DNA from: JACRCT01 sp036504155
GTDB lineage: Bacteria; Myxococcota; Myxococcia; Myxococcales; UBA5297
Length of the DNA stretch: 64,000 nt
Direction: 5' to 3'
Assembly (NCBI GenBank): GCA_036504155.1
Contig: DASXVQ010000105.1
Coordinates: 69,234 to 133,233, forward strand
Shown here: in pieces, positions 40,901 to 47,857 of the stretch
How positions within the stretch are numbered: position 1 is the first letter of the stretch
Layout of the letters: every line of letters starts with the position of its first letter
Made by a program: the position numbers and the translations under genes
Notes under the pieces: generated by a model
Databases searched by the model: none
The model's input: the letters and a program-made list of their open reading frames with translations, nothing else
What the model was told of the DNA's origin: nothing

Positions 40901-41725
40901 GAGCGGCGGGACGGCGACCTCGACGGACATCTCGAGGCTGTTGGTGGCGATGGCGGACGGGGACGCCTTCGGGTTCGCCGGCGGGCGGATCCGCGCGATC
41001 TGGTCCGCGGACAGCAGGACCAGGGTGCCCACGTCGGCCATCTCGCCCGCCTTCACCTCCACGCTCGCCGAGGACATCGCGGGGACGAAGCCGTCGCGCT
41101 CCGCGGTGGCGAGGTACGGCCCGGCGGCGAGGCCCAGGGCCACGAAGGTCCCGTCGGCCTTCAAGGTGGCGAAGACGGCCTCCTCGGCACCGGGGGCCGC
41201 GCAGTCCGCGCCGGTGGCGGGCGCTGCGAACGGCTGGACCAGGCGGATGAGCGTCACCCGCGTGTCGAGCGGAGCGGCGGCGTCCGAGGACCCGCTGCGC
41301 GCGACGACCCGGCCCTGGACCATCCCGCGGCCCGCGCGCAGCTCGAAGGTGCCCGCGTCGGTCGTCTCCTCGGGCGTGACCGTGATGCCGAAGCGGTCGA
41401 CCGGGTCGAAGCCCGGGGCCGACACCTTGACCCGGTAGGTCCCGCGGGGCAGGTCCGCCGAGAAGTCCGCGCGCTGCCCGTCGACGGAGATCGCCACCTC
41501 GACGCCCTGGACGGCGTCGCCGCGCGGGGTCGTCCCCTCGATCTGCACCTGCAGGGAATCGGGCGCGAAGGCGGCCTCGGCCACCACGCGGCCCGCGAGC
41601 TTGCCTTTGACCTGGAGCGCGACCGGGGCGTCGGGGTCGTACGGGTTGGAGTGGATGACCTTGTCGTTGCAGGCGGCCAGGACCGTGAGCAGGCCGGCCG
41701 AGAGGAGAAAGCGACCAACGCGCAT
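31967..41725 (-). CDS. Giant 3252-aa lipoprotein: CarboxypepD-like, FN3/Ig-like and propeller repeats
   Basis: The signal peptide ends in lipobox LAAC with Cys19. The first third contains several carboxypeptidase regulatory-like modules (for example LAGRVVAEAAF, LAGRATLEGETNHDGIRVEA, VEGSAKLANATNHEGIRVAV, each ending in a GTY or GSY motif). The middle is a long run of FN3/Ig-like domains, in part a three-domain super-repeat (LSWSAVSGATSYQLTLDG, SWSGVADAANYSVQWDKVA, TWAAVSDAAAYLVD) occurring about three times. Classic FN3 pairs follow near residue 2500. The last ~600 residues are some twelve propeller-type repeats built on SGNVAPLRTISG. It should be a very long surface fibre or adhesin, which is inference. 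A terminator follows, and the gene appears monocistronic. Confidence 0.88.
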   Translation of the reverse strand: MRVGRFLLSAGLLTVLAACNDKVIHSNPYDPDAPVALQVKGKLAGRVVAEAAFAPDSLQVQIEGTTPRGDAVQGVEVAISVDGQRADFSADLPRGTYRVKVSAPGFDPVDRFGITVTPEETTDAGTFELRAGRGMVQGRVVARSGSSDAAAPLDTRVTLIRLVQPFAAPATGADCAAPGAEEAVFATLKADGTFVALGLAAGPYLATAERDGFVPAMSSASVEVKAGEMADVGTLVLLSADQIARIRPPANPKASPSAIATNSLEMSVEVAVPPLYNGMRFSEDPTFSDAARGDTDFVQAQESRAWSLPPGEGLRKLFVQFRSALCSFSPTYEASVLVDTTPPTVRAPSLASGAACTNVPLVSLRIDGEDPCSAGLCAGLYQMQVSVDGALDDEPWVDFDTQYPVDLGSDGARKILVALRDAAGNTSTTAAEASVKVNTAGPQVGTPAISVNDGATLVRSLTCTLSFQATGATEVEVGNSAGLDGTAFQPLPPGGRLEWRLAEGSDGVRTVHARFKDACGNFTQEFAQTLTLDRSARIRGSVRLEDAADPAGTVVSVWRLEAASGSYLDTGLTAVAGSDGGFVVSGLTAGTYRLDFSHPGYAARTLAGLVLAEGGEALPPELTLAAARGDLAGRATLEGETNHDGIRVEAAPGLVTYTDPSGAYLFNGLKVGSYSPSAQKGTAFQQAVASAPVKVTEAAVATAADLVLHPVPGSLHGLAKLQGRSVHSGIAIAATGLSVAGSKQTAATTTDDAGAFSLAGLTAGTWRLTLTSLGFQTVTLAEAVLGPADDLDLGTVTLSPATGSVEGSAKLANATNHEGIRVAVQQAGVEQQATFTAPNGSYRFASVPVGTYSVVATKGGYRRQSESPVVVEAERTTTVATLGLTVQAGDVWLEDGVGQTLGDATSLAQIRVRGTYPNAVEGRFCESPSIQPHLGGDPSTFTLADCAWVGLTYSGGVGTPWDAMPLSWRTSPCPRAGDPLAVCDGAKTAYVRVRDSDGAESDWFELPVVLDRRAPKGVVVIEPDSATILAGAIANGGAAYSRSTTVRVLVSTSEDRSGVAAGDAVSGLAGAWLYRSPTDAAPVPLVVGEGESMVDGVNLPGGADGSRSLYLKVTDRAGNSSVADLSAVSCPDPRSAALPGACDTVFVDTTPPPSVAFAINPLLPDDFTQGAAYATSPVVRLGLDSTLTGKPEDQAVEITLSNDSSFVTGVVQPLAGPKTVLSWVLSPGDGPKTVYAKVRDAAGNLSARFEASVQLVTTVPEIPLLYPVGAYTRSSKPTLVFAPVSGADTYRLQLCDVATFTGANLLEIPSLAASSYVPASALHEGTWYWRVKARNAAGLESAFSPADVFTVDTIAPSVPAPYAVPSPTKLSRPTLSWTSVTDAAAYRIDLDTAALFNSGPGGTPLRSATTPGVALTPDILADGTWHWRVQAVDAAGNASAFAVASSFQVMTQPPANPALLAPADDVLLAEAAVAFSWSAPAGAVSYLLDLSSSPTFASFERTTATFTSRSLTLSDGTWYWRVLAKDAADNVSDSGSAPVRRVRIDTVHPPVPTLTAVPTPSNLAKPTLSWSAVSGATSYQLTLDGATTSQAATSFTPAANLADGTHVWTVAALDAAGNRSDDAPPQSFVIKTLPPAAPTLVAYAPNPSGVASPTVSWSGVADAANYSVQWDKVATFAGPDFGGATTTSTSNTLPLLTDGLWYWRVQAKDSVGNASAWSTTGSFTRDTAAPANPALGTPANAALVASRTIVFTWAAVSDAAAYLVDSSQSPTLATYDRQETSFTTRGVTVSAEGDWYWRVLARDAAGNVSPVAGAPIRRVQIDTVPPATPVLTTVLSPTNNPAPVLAWSAVAGAAGYSVTLDGVSSSVVAISFTPGSALADGSHTWTAAALDAAGNRSADAPAQSFLVDSTPPAVPSIIPYAPNPTNVATPSVSWSGVAEAASYSVQWDKVATFNGTSLGSATTSSTSYPLPLGSDGTWYWRVRAADSVGNASAWSATGSLDRDTAPPANPALVAPAANALSATRTVTLTWSAVAGVASYLVDVSQSAALATYERAETTLTSRTIVFSADGDWYWRVLSKNLAGTLSTVASAPIRKLTIDSSVPASPVLTAVPSPTNNPRPTLTWSAVSGAADYLVTLDGVATAVTATNFTPAATLAETTHVWTVAARTAAGNRGADAPPQGFLVDVTPPGVASASTRLNGQDKSGPSTTLTRGSVVSVALTGFPDADIASMRVWESTQAEPTTWQAYSVWFPWVLSSPDGAKILNVKVRDAAGNVAGPVAGSITLDTAAPQVVSVALNQKPYATAPAVTMAFTVLGATEMRLSERSDFTGASYGAYSASGSLTFTGADGLKVAYVQFRDAAGNETAILSDLTTLDTSAPYAPFLSINGGAASTVFALVSLSLSAVGADEMHLWGGVNDTGWVPYQPSRSDNLLSGGGLKTLNVQFRDRAGNLSAIAPASIDYQPPPAPVGVMAAGGAGKISLTWGASSGATGYDVLRSAASGGPYASIGTPVGTSWDDSSVTPGVTYYYVVRATSPAGASANSAQVSASTVPAAPTGLTAKAGAHRIGLSWSVTAGTTGYRVLRSTLPGGPFGQVGTPTANSYLDSGLPDATTYYYVVRAVNVSGESTDSAVASATTVPLEVCTSNASGNSVADFLASSSGNVSPQRSFGSQTGLSTPRGVAVDATNNEVYVANAATNTISVYPRGTASGNVAPTRVLAGSLTNLSEPTGLAVDPINNELFVTSPSGNKVLVFARNASGNTGPIRVLTGGLSSPRGVWVDTTNNELAVANTTGGGKLTFHSRTAGGATLPLRSFTMPNSTDGCTWWMYENFMGVAVDPVNNEAWVSGYESYSFGCDCATGDPCTGQSSQGFLRAFNRTTGVVQRTIWGASTGLDVPAITGVGVNTANGEVYFVNETLGSLVTHGRTSNGNVAPLRTLSGAATGLSTLGGLAYDSGRLELVTAASGSNALLVHARTASGNTAPLRSVAYGGNLSAPRAMALSFERDELFVANTGGSTIGVFPRGSTGDAVPTRVISGANTGLTSIQGLALNPATSELFVSDGASIKVFALAASGNVAPLRTISGAATNLDFGPRGIAVSAARGEVAVALASNAATAIFDVSASGNATPKHLLGGGAALATTGLSTPSGVLIDDANQELWVSCTGNNSLRVFAVDAEGATAPKRPAIQGAVSTGLSSPRNLVLDLIAGQLYVANGGDHSIRVFNRLGSGDVPPLRTIQGAATSLAEPSGLTECN

Positions 41726-42059
41726 AGTGCGTGTCTCCAGGCAGTCGTGGGCTGGAACAAGTAGCGGCGCCGCGGCGGCCAAGCCAGACGCTCGGCAGTG
41801 CGCTCGGGCCTACAAATCCGATAGGAATCTGCCGGCTTGGTGCCCCTTCGACCTCGCCGAAGGATCCCCGGACGCGGGGAGAATCGCCCCACCGCCAATT
41901 CGCGAGATGGAACCGAGGGTTGGCCGCGTGTTTCACACACGGTGGTAGGCCACGGTGGCCAGCGAAGACCCACCCGAGAGGGTGCTGAGCTCCCGACAGC
42001 CGATGCGGCCTTCCTGGCGAGCGATCGCCCTCAGGCCCGGCACAGACTCCTGCGCGCGA
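41726..42059. other. Upstream region of the giant gene
   Basis: About 330 bases with no supported gene. It should carry the promoter for the minus-strand giant gene. I could not pick out a convincing -35/-10 pair or hairpin. Confidence 0.4.
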
Positions 42060-42224
42060 TCAATCCGGCTCTCCGCGGAGGAACTTGCCGAGGCGATTCC
42101 CGTAGTCCCGCTGGGCCATCGCCTGGATGTGATCGGCGCCGTCGACTCGCCAGAAGCGGGCGCTTGCGCCCAGGCCGGCGAGGAGGCGCTCCGCTTCGGC
42201 GACCGGGATGGTCCGCGTTCTACC
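42060..42224 (-). pseudogene. C-terminal fragment of an alpha/beta hydrolase
   Basis: An in-frame stretch of about 54 codons downstream of btuC reads like the end of an alpha/beta hydrolase: IPVAEAERLLAGLGA, ARFWRVDGADHIQAM and a closing KFLRGEP. The DGADH segment holds what would be the catalytic histidine. No start, nucleophile elbow or catalytic Asp is present, because the frame upstream runs antiphase through the intact btuC gene. It is best explained as the remnant of a gene whose 5' part was lost. Confidence 0.65.
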
Positions 42225-42253
42225 GGATCGATCCCTGACCGGCCGCGGCGGCG

Positions 42254-43345
42254 CTACACCATCCCCTTGCCCAGCCGTCGCAGCATCCACAGGAAGATGG
42301 GCCCGCCGATGAGCGCCGTCAGCACGCCCACCGGCGTCGCGGTCCCCAGCGGGCGGAACAGCACGCGCGCGAGCAGGTCCGCGAGCACCAGGAAGAACGC
42401 GCCGCCCACCGCCGAGGCCGGCAGGAGCAGCCGCTGGTCCGGCCCCAGCCACAGCCGCAGCACGTGCGGCACGATGAGCCCGACGAAGCCGACGAGCCCG
42501 GTCACCGCCACCGCCGCCGCGACGCACAGCGAGGTCCCCAGGAAGAGCAGCCGGCGCACGCGCTCGACCTCCACTCCCAGCGACGCCGCGCCTTCGTCTC
42601 CCAGCGACAGGAGGTTCAAGTCCGCCGCGTACCAGATGACGAGCCCGACGCCGATCGCCTCGAACACCGCGACGCCCGCCACCGACGACCACTCCGGGTA
42701 GTCCAGAGCACCCGCCAGCCAGTAGACGAGATCGCTGAGGCGCTCCGGCGGGAGCATGGCCTTCAGGAACGTGATGGCCGCCGACGCCAGCGCGTTGAAG
42801 ACGACGCCCGCCAAGAGCGCCCCGTAGGTCGAGAGCCGGTCGCCGAAGCGGCCCGCGGTGTAGACCACCAGCGAGGCCACCAAGGCCCCCATCAGAGCGG
42901 CGATCGTCGTCGGCGCCCGCGAGAGCAGCCCTCCGACGATGGACCCGAGCGGCCCGGGCAGGAGGCGCCCGGCGTTCCCGAGGGCCGTCGACAGCGCCGC
43001 TCCGCCCACCGCCAGCGACAACGTCCCGCCCAGCGCCGCGCCGCCCGAGACGCCGAGCACGAAGGGATCGGCCAGCGGGTTTCGCAGCAGCGCCTGCAGC
43101 GCGCAGCCGGACACCGCCAGCGCCCCTCCGATCACCGCCGCCAGCAGGACCCGCGGCAGTCGCAGGTCGACCAGCACCAGCCGCTCGCGCCCCGCCGCGT
43201 CGGAGAGCGCCGCGCCCAGGTCCAGCGCAGACTCGCCGAACGCGAGGGCGAAGAGCGCCGCGACGAACAGGCACGCCGTCAGGCCCCCGAGGATGGCCGC
43301 GGCGCGCGCAGGCGTCAGGCGCACGGCCGCCGCGGTCAAGGTCAC
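42254..43345 (-). CDS. btuC: Cobalamin ABC transporter permease
   Basis: A 363-aa FecCD/BtuC family permease with about ten membrane helices. Family motifs include LVLVDLRLPRVLLAAVIGGA, ALQALLRNPLADPFVLGVS, DLVYWLAGAL, and GLVGFVGLIVPHVLRLWLG near the coupling region. It starts at a GTG that overlaps the btuF stop by four bases (GTGA). The riboswitch at the head of the operon supports vitamin B12 rather than iron-siderophore as cargo. The partner ATPase BtuD is not present downstream, where only a hydrolase fragment is found, so an ATPase encoded elsewhere must complete the transporter. Confidence 0.92.
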   Translation of the reverse strand: MTLTAAAVRLTPARAAAILGGLTACLFVAALFALAFGESALDLGAALSDAAGRERLVLVDLRLPRVLLAAVIGGALAVSGCALQALLRNPLADPFVLGVSGGAALGGTLSLAVGGAALSTALGNAGRLLPGPLGSIVGGLLSRAPTTIAALMGALVASLVVYTAGRFGDRLSTYGALLAGVVFNALASAAITFLKAMLPPERLSDLVYWLAGALDYPEWSSVAGVAVFEAIGVGLVIWYAADLNLLSLGDEGAASLGVEVERVRRLLFLGTSLCVAAAVAVTGLVGFVGLIVPHVLRLWLGPDQRLLLPASAVGGAFFLVLADLLARVLFRPLGTATPVGVLTALIGGPIFLWMLRRLGKGMV

Positions 43346-44187
43346 GGCTTCTTCCCCGCCGCGTCCGGGTGCAGCAGGCCGAAAAGCTCCTCCACCGCCT
43401 GGCCGTAGCGAGGCCCGGGGCGGAACAGGCTGGGCGAGGCGACCGCCACCCGCGCCTGGCTCAGCCCGGGCAGCCCCAGCAGCCGCTCGCGCGGGGCCTC
43501 GCGCACGTCCGCGGCGTCGACGATGACCTGCGGCGCGGCGCGCACCGCCAGCTCGGCGCTGAAGACCGGGTAAGGAGTCTTGGCGGCGTCGGCGGCGTTG
43601 GTGGCCCCGGTGGCGTTCAGCATCCCGTCCCCGAAGCTGCCGGGTCCCGAGACCACCAGCGGGTCCCAGTCGTAGACGACCAGCGCGCGCACCGGCACGA
43701 CCGCCCTCGCCCGCGCGCGCACCGCGGCCACCCGGGCCTGCGTCTCCTTCGCGAGCGCCTCGCCCTTCTCGGCCAGGCCCAGCGCCGCGCCGACCTCGCG
43801 CAGCGCGGCGCGGATCTCCTCCTCGCTGCCCAGCGGCACCGCGAGCACCGAGGTGCCCAGCGCCGCCATCCGCTCCACCGCCGTGCGATTGCCCGGCGAG
43901 GGCTCGCACAGCACCAGGTCCGGCCGCAGCGCGACCACCGCCTCGACCGAGGGATCGCTGTACCCGCCGATCTTCGGCAGGTCCTTGACCGACGGCGCGT
44001 CGTCGAAGCGCGAGACGCCCACCACCCGGTCGCCGGCGCCCAGCGCCAGCACCGTCTCGGTCAGAGAAGGCGCCAGCGTGACGATCCGCCGGGGCGCGGC
44101 GACGGCCTTGGGCCCCAGGTGCATCGGCGCACGAGGGGCCGCGCCCAGGCAGGCCAGGGCGGCGAGGGCGAGCGCCAGGCGCGGCAT
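43342..44187 (-). CDS. btuF: Periplasmic cobalamin-binding protein
   Basis: A 281-aa cluster A-III/BtuF-type binding protein. A signal peptide (LALALAALACLGAAP) precedes APRRIVTLAPSLTETVLALG, the classic start of the BtuF fold. VVGVSRFDDAPSVKDLPKIGG follows, then RPDLVLCEP. The C-terminal lobe begins near VRALVVYDWDPLVVSGPGS. It should deliver B12 to BtuC. The ATG overlaps the preceding stop by one base (TGATG) and its own stop overlaps btuC by four bases, so the genes are translationally coupled. Confidence 0.9.
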   Translation of the reverse strand: MPRLALALAALACLGAAPRAPMHLGPKAVAAPRRIVTLAPSLTETVLALGAGDRVVGVSRFDDAPSVKDLPKIGGYSDPSVEAVVALRPDLVLCEPSPGNRTAVERMAALGTSVLAVPLGSEEEIRAALREVGAALGLAEKGEALAKETQARVAAVRARARAVVPVRALVVYDWDPLVVSGPGSFGDGMLNATGATNAADAAKTPYPVFSAELAVRAAPQVIVDAADVREAPRERLLGLPGLSQARVAVASPSLFRPGPRYGQAVEELFGLLHPDAAGKKP

Positions 44188-45839
44188 CAGTGGATCGCCG
44201 CGACGTCGCCGATGAACTGGAAGCAGGACTTGCTCGGGTCGTCGTTCGGGCACTTGAGCGGGCACAGCTCCACACCCGACTCGAACCCGGCGGCGACGGT
44301 GCCCTCGAGGTCGGTGACCAGCAGCCGGCCGGCGTTGTTGTCGGCGATCAGCAGCTTGTCGCCGCGCAGCGCCATGCGCCCGGGCACCACGGTCTTGCAC
44401 GCCGCGGGGCCGGTCTGGAACGGGTCCGCGCAGCGGGCGAAGGTGGTGGTCTTGAGCACGGCGTCGGTGGCCGGGTCGAGCACCACCAGCGCTTCCTGGG
44501 TCGTCGCCGCGCTGCCGTAGGCGCCCAGGCAGGTCACGTACACGCGGGTGGCGGTGGCGAGCACGAAGCCCGGGTTGCGGCAGCTGTCCGGCAGAAGGAC
44601 CGCCTTGGAGGTCATCGGGTTCGCCGCGGTGTCCACCACCGCCAGGTACCCGGGGCCCGCGCTGCCGACGCAGCCGGGGAGCAAGTTGCCGATGGCGACG
44701 TAGAGCTTGGTGCCCACCGCGGCCAGGCCGGCCGGGCGCGGCGAGTTGGCGGCGGCGCCGGCGTCCTTGGCGTAGTCGCCGGCGGCGAAGACGAGCTCGC
44801 GGGTCACCTTGCCCGGCACGGTGGAGACGTCCATCTCCAGCAGCCGGTTGCCGGCCGCGTCGCCGGTGGCGTCGCAGGTGCCCAGCAGCGTCACGTAGAG
44901 CTTGTCGCCGGCGAAGGCGGCGAAGCTGGGGTTGGTGTTCTGCGGCGCGGGAGGCGTGGCGGCCGAGGTGGGGATCTCGTCGAGGGTGCGGGTGGCCGCG
45001 ACGCCCGAGGCCGGCGCGGGCTTGGTGAGGTCCAGCACCTGCACCACGTTGTCGCCCGAGCAGACCGCGTAGGCCTTGGTGCCCTTGACGGCGACGAAGT
45101 TGACCATCTTCGAGAGCCGGTCGGCGCCGGCGGCGCGGGCGATGGGCGTAGCCTTGGGGTCGACGCTGTAGAGCGCGTTGTCGATGGTGTCGGCGACGAG
45201 GACCTGGCCCTCGCCGTAGGCGATGGACTGCGGCCCGGCGCCGATGGCGGCCTTGGTGGCCTGCGCCTTGAGGTCGTCGCCGAGCGCGACCAGCTCGCCG
45301 GTGTTGAAGCAGGCGGCGAAGACGGTGGCGGAGCAGGCGCCGTTCACCGCGCTCTGGCCCGCGGGGCAGCCGCACTGGCCGGCGAGGCAGGACAGGCCGC
45401 CGCAGTCGATGCCGCAGCCGTTGCAGTTCTTGGGGTCGGTCGCGAGGTTCACGCACAGGTTGCCGCAGGGCACCTTCCCGCTCGCGCAGGCGCAGCCCGT
45501 GGCGGGGCACTTGCACTGGCCGTCGAGGCACAGCTGGTCGCCGCAGTCGTTGCCGCAGACGCCGCAGTTCTTGGGATCGGACTTGACGGAGACGCACACC
45601 CCGTCGCACGAGAGCGACCCGGCGGGGCAGGCGCAGACGCCTTCGACGCAGCTCTGGCCGACGGCGCAGGCGCTGCCGCAGGTGCCGCAATGCTGCGGGT
45701 CGGTCTTCAGGTCGGCGCAGACGGTGGGGGAGCAGACCGTCTTGGTGCACTGGGGGGTGCTGGAGCAGCCCTCGGCGAGCGCGAGGGCGCCGAGCAGCGA
45801 GGCGGCGAGGAGGACGGCGACGGCGGGACGACGGGTCAT
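44187..45839 (-). CDS. Cys-rich beta-propeller lipoprotein in the B12 operon (BtuG-like candidate)
   Basis: A 550-aa lipoprotein with lipobox LAEGC (Cys25). Residues about 30-175 hold three repeats of the form DPxxCxxCGxxC (DPQHCGTCGSAC, DPKNCGVCGNDC, DPKNCNGCGIDC) with short Cys pairs between. From about 185 to the end, six or seven blade-like repeats of a YVTN-type propeller are visible (GPQSIAYGEGQVLVADTIDN, FVAVKGTKAYAVCSGDNVVQ, GLAAVGTKLYVAIGNLLPG, VLATATRVYVTCLG, RMALRGDKLLIADNN). It sits between the TonB receptor and btuF with overlaps at both ends under one cobalamin riboswitch. A role in B12 capture at the cell surface is therefore likely. In Bacteroides the propeller lipoprotein BtuG does this; homology to BtuG is not shown here. 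Confidence 0.85.
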   Translation of the reverse strand: MTRRPAVAVLLAASLLGALALAEGCSSTPQCTKTVCSPTVCADLKTDPQHCGTCGSACAVGQSCVEGVCACPAGSLSCDGVCVSVKSDPKNCGVCGNDCGDQLCLDGQCKCPATGCACASGKVPCGNLCVNLATDPKNCNGCGIDCGGLSCLAGQCGCPAGQSAVNGACSATVFAACFNTGELVALGDDLKAQATKAAIGAGPQSIAYGEGQVLVADTIDNALYSVDPKATPIARAAGADRLSKMVNFVAVKGTKAYAVCSGDNVVQVLDLTKPAPASGVAATRTLDEIPTSAATPPAPQNTNPSFAAFAGDKLYVTLLGTCDATGDAAGNRLLEMDVSTVPGKVTRELVFAAGDYAKDAGAAANSPRPAGLAAVGTKLYVAIGNLLPGCVGSAGPGYLAVVDTAANPMTSKAVLLPDSCRNPGFVLATATRVYVTCLGAYGSAATTQEALVVLDPATDAVLKTTTFARCADPFQTGPAACKTVVPGRMALRGDKLLIADNNAGRLLVTDLEGTVAAGFESGVELCPLKCPNDDPSKSCFQFIGDVAAIH

Positions 45840-47800
45840 GGGTTACTCCGTTGCAGGGAATCGAAGCGGAGCGCCAGGTAGAAGGCGCGTCCGGGAAGGG
45901 GGTAGCCGTAGAGGTCCTGGTCGTAGGAGTCGAACAGGTTCTTGAGCTCGGCGTGCAGCGACAGGCCGACGTCGCGGTCCAGGACCACCGAGGCGCCGAC
46001 GTCGAGGCGCGCGTGCCCGGCCAGCTGGTCCTGGTTGGTGCGGTTGAGGAACTGCTCGCTCTGCACGTCGACCTCGCCGTGCGCCTCCAGCCGCCACCAC
46101 TCGAGGCCCAGGCGCGCGTGCAGCCGGTGGCGCGGGTGGTAGGGCAGCTCCTTGCCGTCGTAGAGCGCGAACTCCGGTCGAGACGGTTCGTGGACGCGGT
46201 GGACCGAGAAGCCGAGGGTGTAGGCCGCCGAGGCGAAGACCGGGCCCTTCTGGAAGAGCGCCTCGGCTTCGCCGCCCCACACCTCGGCGTGGCCGAGGCC
46301 GAGGTTGACCGGCCTGGCGAGGTGGGCTCCGCGCTCGTAGACGATGAGGTTCTCGTACTGGCCCCAGTAGCCGGCGATCGAGGCGGTCAACGGGCCCCAG
46401 CGCAGCTCGGGCCCGAGGTCGACGTACAGCCCGGTCTCGGGCTTGAGGGTGGGGTCGGCGAACAAGGTGCCCTGTTGGAGGTACAGCTCCCCGAACGATG
46501 GGGCTCGGAAGCTGCGCCCGGCATTGGCCTTGATGGAGACGTGCTCGCCGGCGGGGACGCCCAGGCCCAGCTTGGGGGAGAAGCCGTCTTGGCCGCCGAC
46601 CCGCTCGTAGCGGAAGGCGGGGATCACCGTCAGGAACGAGAACGTGATCTCGTCGCACACGTAGGCGCCGAACGAGCCGCGGTCCCGGCTGCCGTGGAAG
46701 GAGCTCGAGAGCGACTCCCGGCCGCCGGTGAGCCCGACCTCGATGGCGTTGCGGCCCCACAGCTTGGAGACGGACACCTCGCCGAAGACGTGTGCCTCGT
46801 CCTGGGGCGAGCCGTCGCTGAAGGGGTTCCAGACGCGGAGGCGGCCGAGCCGCCCGATGAGCCGGGTCTCGACGCGCAGGCCCCAGGGAACGAAGAAGGC
46901 GAGCCGCCCCACGCCCAGCCCGCGGACGTCCTCCTGGTGATCGATGGTGCTCGGCTGCTGGGCCGTGCCCGGCAGGCCGCGGTCGCCGCCGTCGACTTCG
47001 ATCAGCGCGCTGGCCTCGACCGCGCCCTCGTAGGCGAGGCGCGCCAGGGCGCCGCCCCGCCGGGCCTGGTTGTTCTCCCGCGCGTACCAGGTCTTGTCGT
47101 CGGGGGCGAACGTCGGGCGCAGCGCCACCGGGTATCCGAAGTCGCCCTCCGAGCCGCCGCCGAAGGCGGTCACCAGCGCCGAGGTGTGCTCGCCGGGGGC
47201 GAAGGAGACGCCGGTCGAGCCGGAGAAGGTCGAGAACGAGCCGTAGGAGAGCTCGCCGTACCACTCGCGCTCGCCGGCCTTGGCCGGGGCCTTGGTCGAC
47301 AGCGAGACCGCCCCGCCCACCGCCCCGCCGCCGTAGCGGGCGCCGACCGCGCCGCGGATGACCGAGACGCGGTCGACGAAGGCCACCGGGACGAGCGAGA
47401 GGTCGGCCCCACCGCCGGCCGCCGGGTTGAGCGGCACGCCGTCGAGGAGCACGGCCACCTGGTCGGAGGTCGAGCCACGCAGCGAGACCGTGGCCGGCTG
47501 GTTGAGGCCCATGTCGCGGACGACGGCGCCCGGCGCGGACTGGACGAGGTCGGCGGTGCGGCTCTGCTCCGCGGGCCGGCGCGGCAGGGAGGTGGCGAAC
47601 GAGGTCGGATCCTTGGACTCGACCGGCGCTTCGGGGGCGGCGGGCTCGGGCTGGCCCTGCGAGTCCACCGTGTCGAGCGGGCGATCCTCCGGCGCGGCCG
47701 CCGGCGCCGTCTGGGCGCGCGCGCTGGCGGCGGACAGCAGCGACGCCGCGACGAGCGCGAGGGCGCGACCTGCCGGCGGGGCTCGAAGGCCGAAGATCAT
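45836..47800 (-). CDS. btuB: TonB-dependent outer-membrane cobalamin receptor
   Basis: A 654-aa TonB-dependent receptor. The signal peptide ends near ASARAQ. The plug domain follows: RTADLVQSAPGAVVRDMGLN, VSLRGSTSDQVAVLLDGVPL and DRVSVIRGAVGARYGGGAVGG. A 22-strand-type barrel occupies the rest, with the conserved FSPKLGLG and NAGRSFRAPSFGELY segments. The closing strand ends with an aromatic residue pattern (GRAFYLALRFDSL), as needed for BAM. The length equals E. coli BtuB closely. A riboswitch directly upstream makes cobalamin the likely ligand. The stop overlaps the next start by four bases (ATGA). Confidence 0.92.
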   Translation of the reverse strand: MIFGLRAPPAGRALALVAASLLSAASARAQTAPAAAPEDRPLDTVDSQGQPEPAAPEAPVESKDPTSFATSLPRRPAEQSRTADLVQSAPGAVVRDMGLNQPATVSLRGSTSDQVAVLLDGVPLNPAAGGGADLSLVPVAFVDRVSVIRGAVGARYGGGAVGGAVSLSTKAPAKAGEREWYGELSYGSFSTFSGSTGVSFAPGEHTSALVTAFGGGSEGDFGYPVALRPTFAPDDKTWYARENNQARRGGALARLAYEGAVEASALIEVDGGDRGLPGTAQQPSTIDHQEDVRGLGVGRLAFFVPWGLRVETRLIGRLGRLRVWNPFSDGSPQDEAHVFGEVSVSKLWGRNAIEVGLTGGRESLSSSFHGSRDRGSFGAYVCDEITFSFLTVIPAFRYERVGGQDGFSPKLGLGVPAGEHVSIKANAGRSFRAPSFGELYLQQGTLFADPTLKPETGLYVDLGPELRWGPLTASIAGYWGQYENLIVYERGAHLARPVNLGLGHAEVWGGEAEALFQKGPVFASAAYTLGFSVHRVHEPSRPEFALYDGKELPYHPRHRLHARLGLEWWRLEAHGEVDVQSEQFLNRTNQDQLAGHARLDVGASVVLDRDVGLSLHAELKNLFDSYDQDLYGYPLPGRAFYLALRFDSLQRSNP

Positions 47801-47839
47801 GATTCCCGGAAACCCCCTTCGCCGGAGGGTCAGGGCTAA

Positions 47840-47857
47840 CGGTTCCTATCGGAACCG
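47840..47857 (-). promoter_or_regulatory. Expression-platform hairpin of the B12 riboswitch
   Basis: CGGTTCC-GATA-GGAACCG forms a perfect 7-bp stem with a 4-base loop directly next to P1 of the riboswitch, about 40 bases before the btuB start. No U-run follows, so it is more likely to act on ribosome access than on transcription termination. Confidence 0.6.

Noticed and set aside
31913..41764. A 3283-codon open frame on the plus strand, antisense to the giant lipoprotein gene
   Set aside because: Its translation is a Gly/Ala/Arg/Val-rich string with no signal, domain or repeat logic. It stays open because the GC-rich codons of the true gene exclude stop codons on the other strand. The same applies to the 2478-codon minus-strand frame at 33375-40811.
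43342..45750. 802-codon frame giving BtuF a long N-terminus
   Set aside because: The extra part is antiphase to the propeller lipoprotein gene. The BtuF signal peptide begins at 44187 with a TGATG junction.
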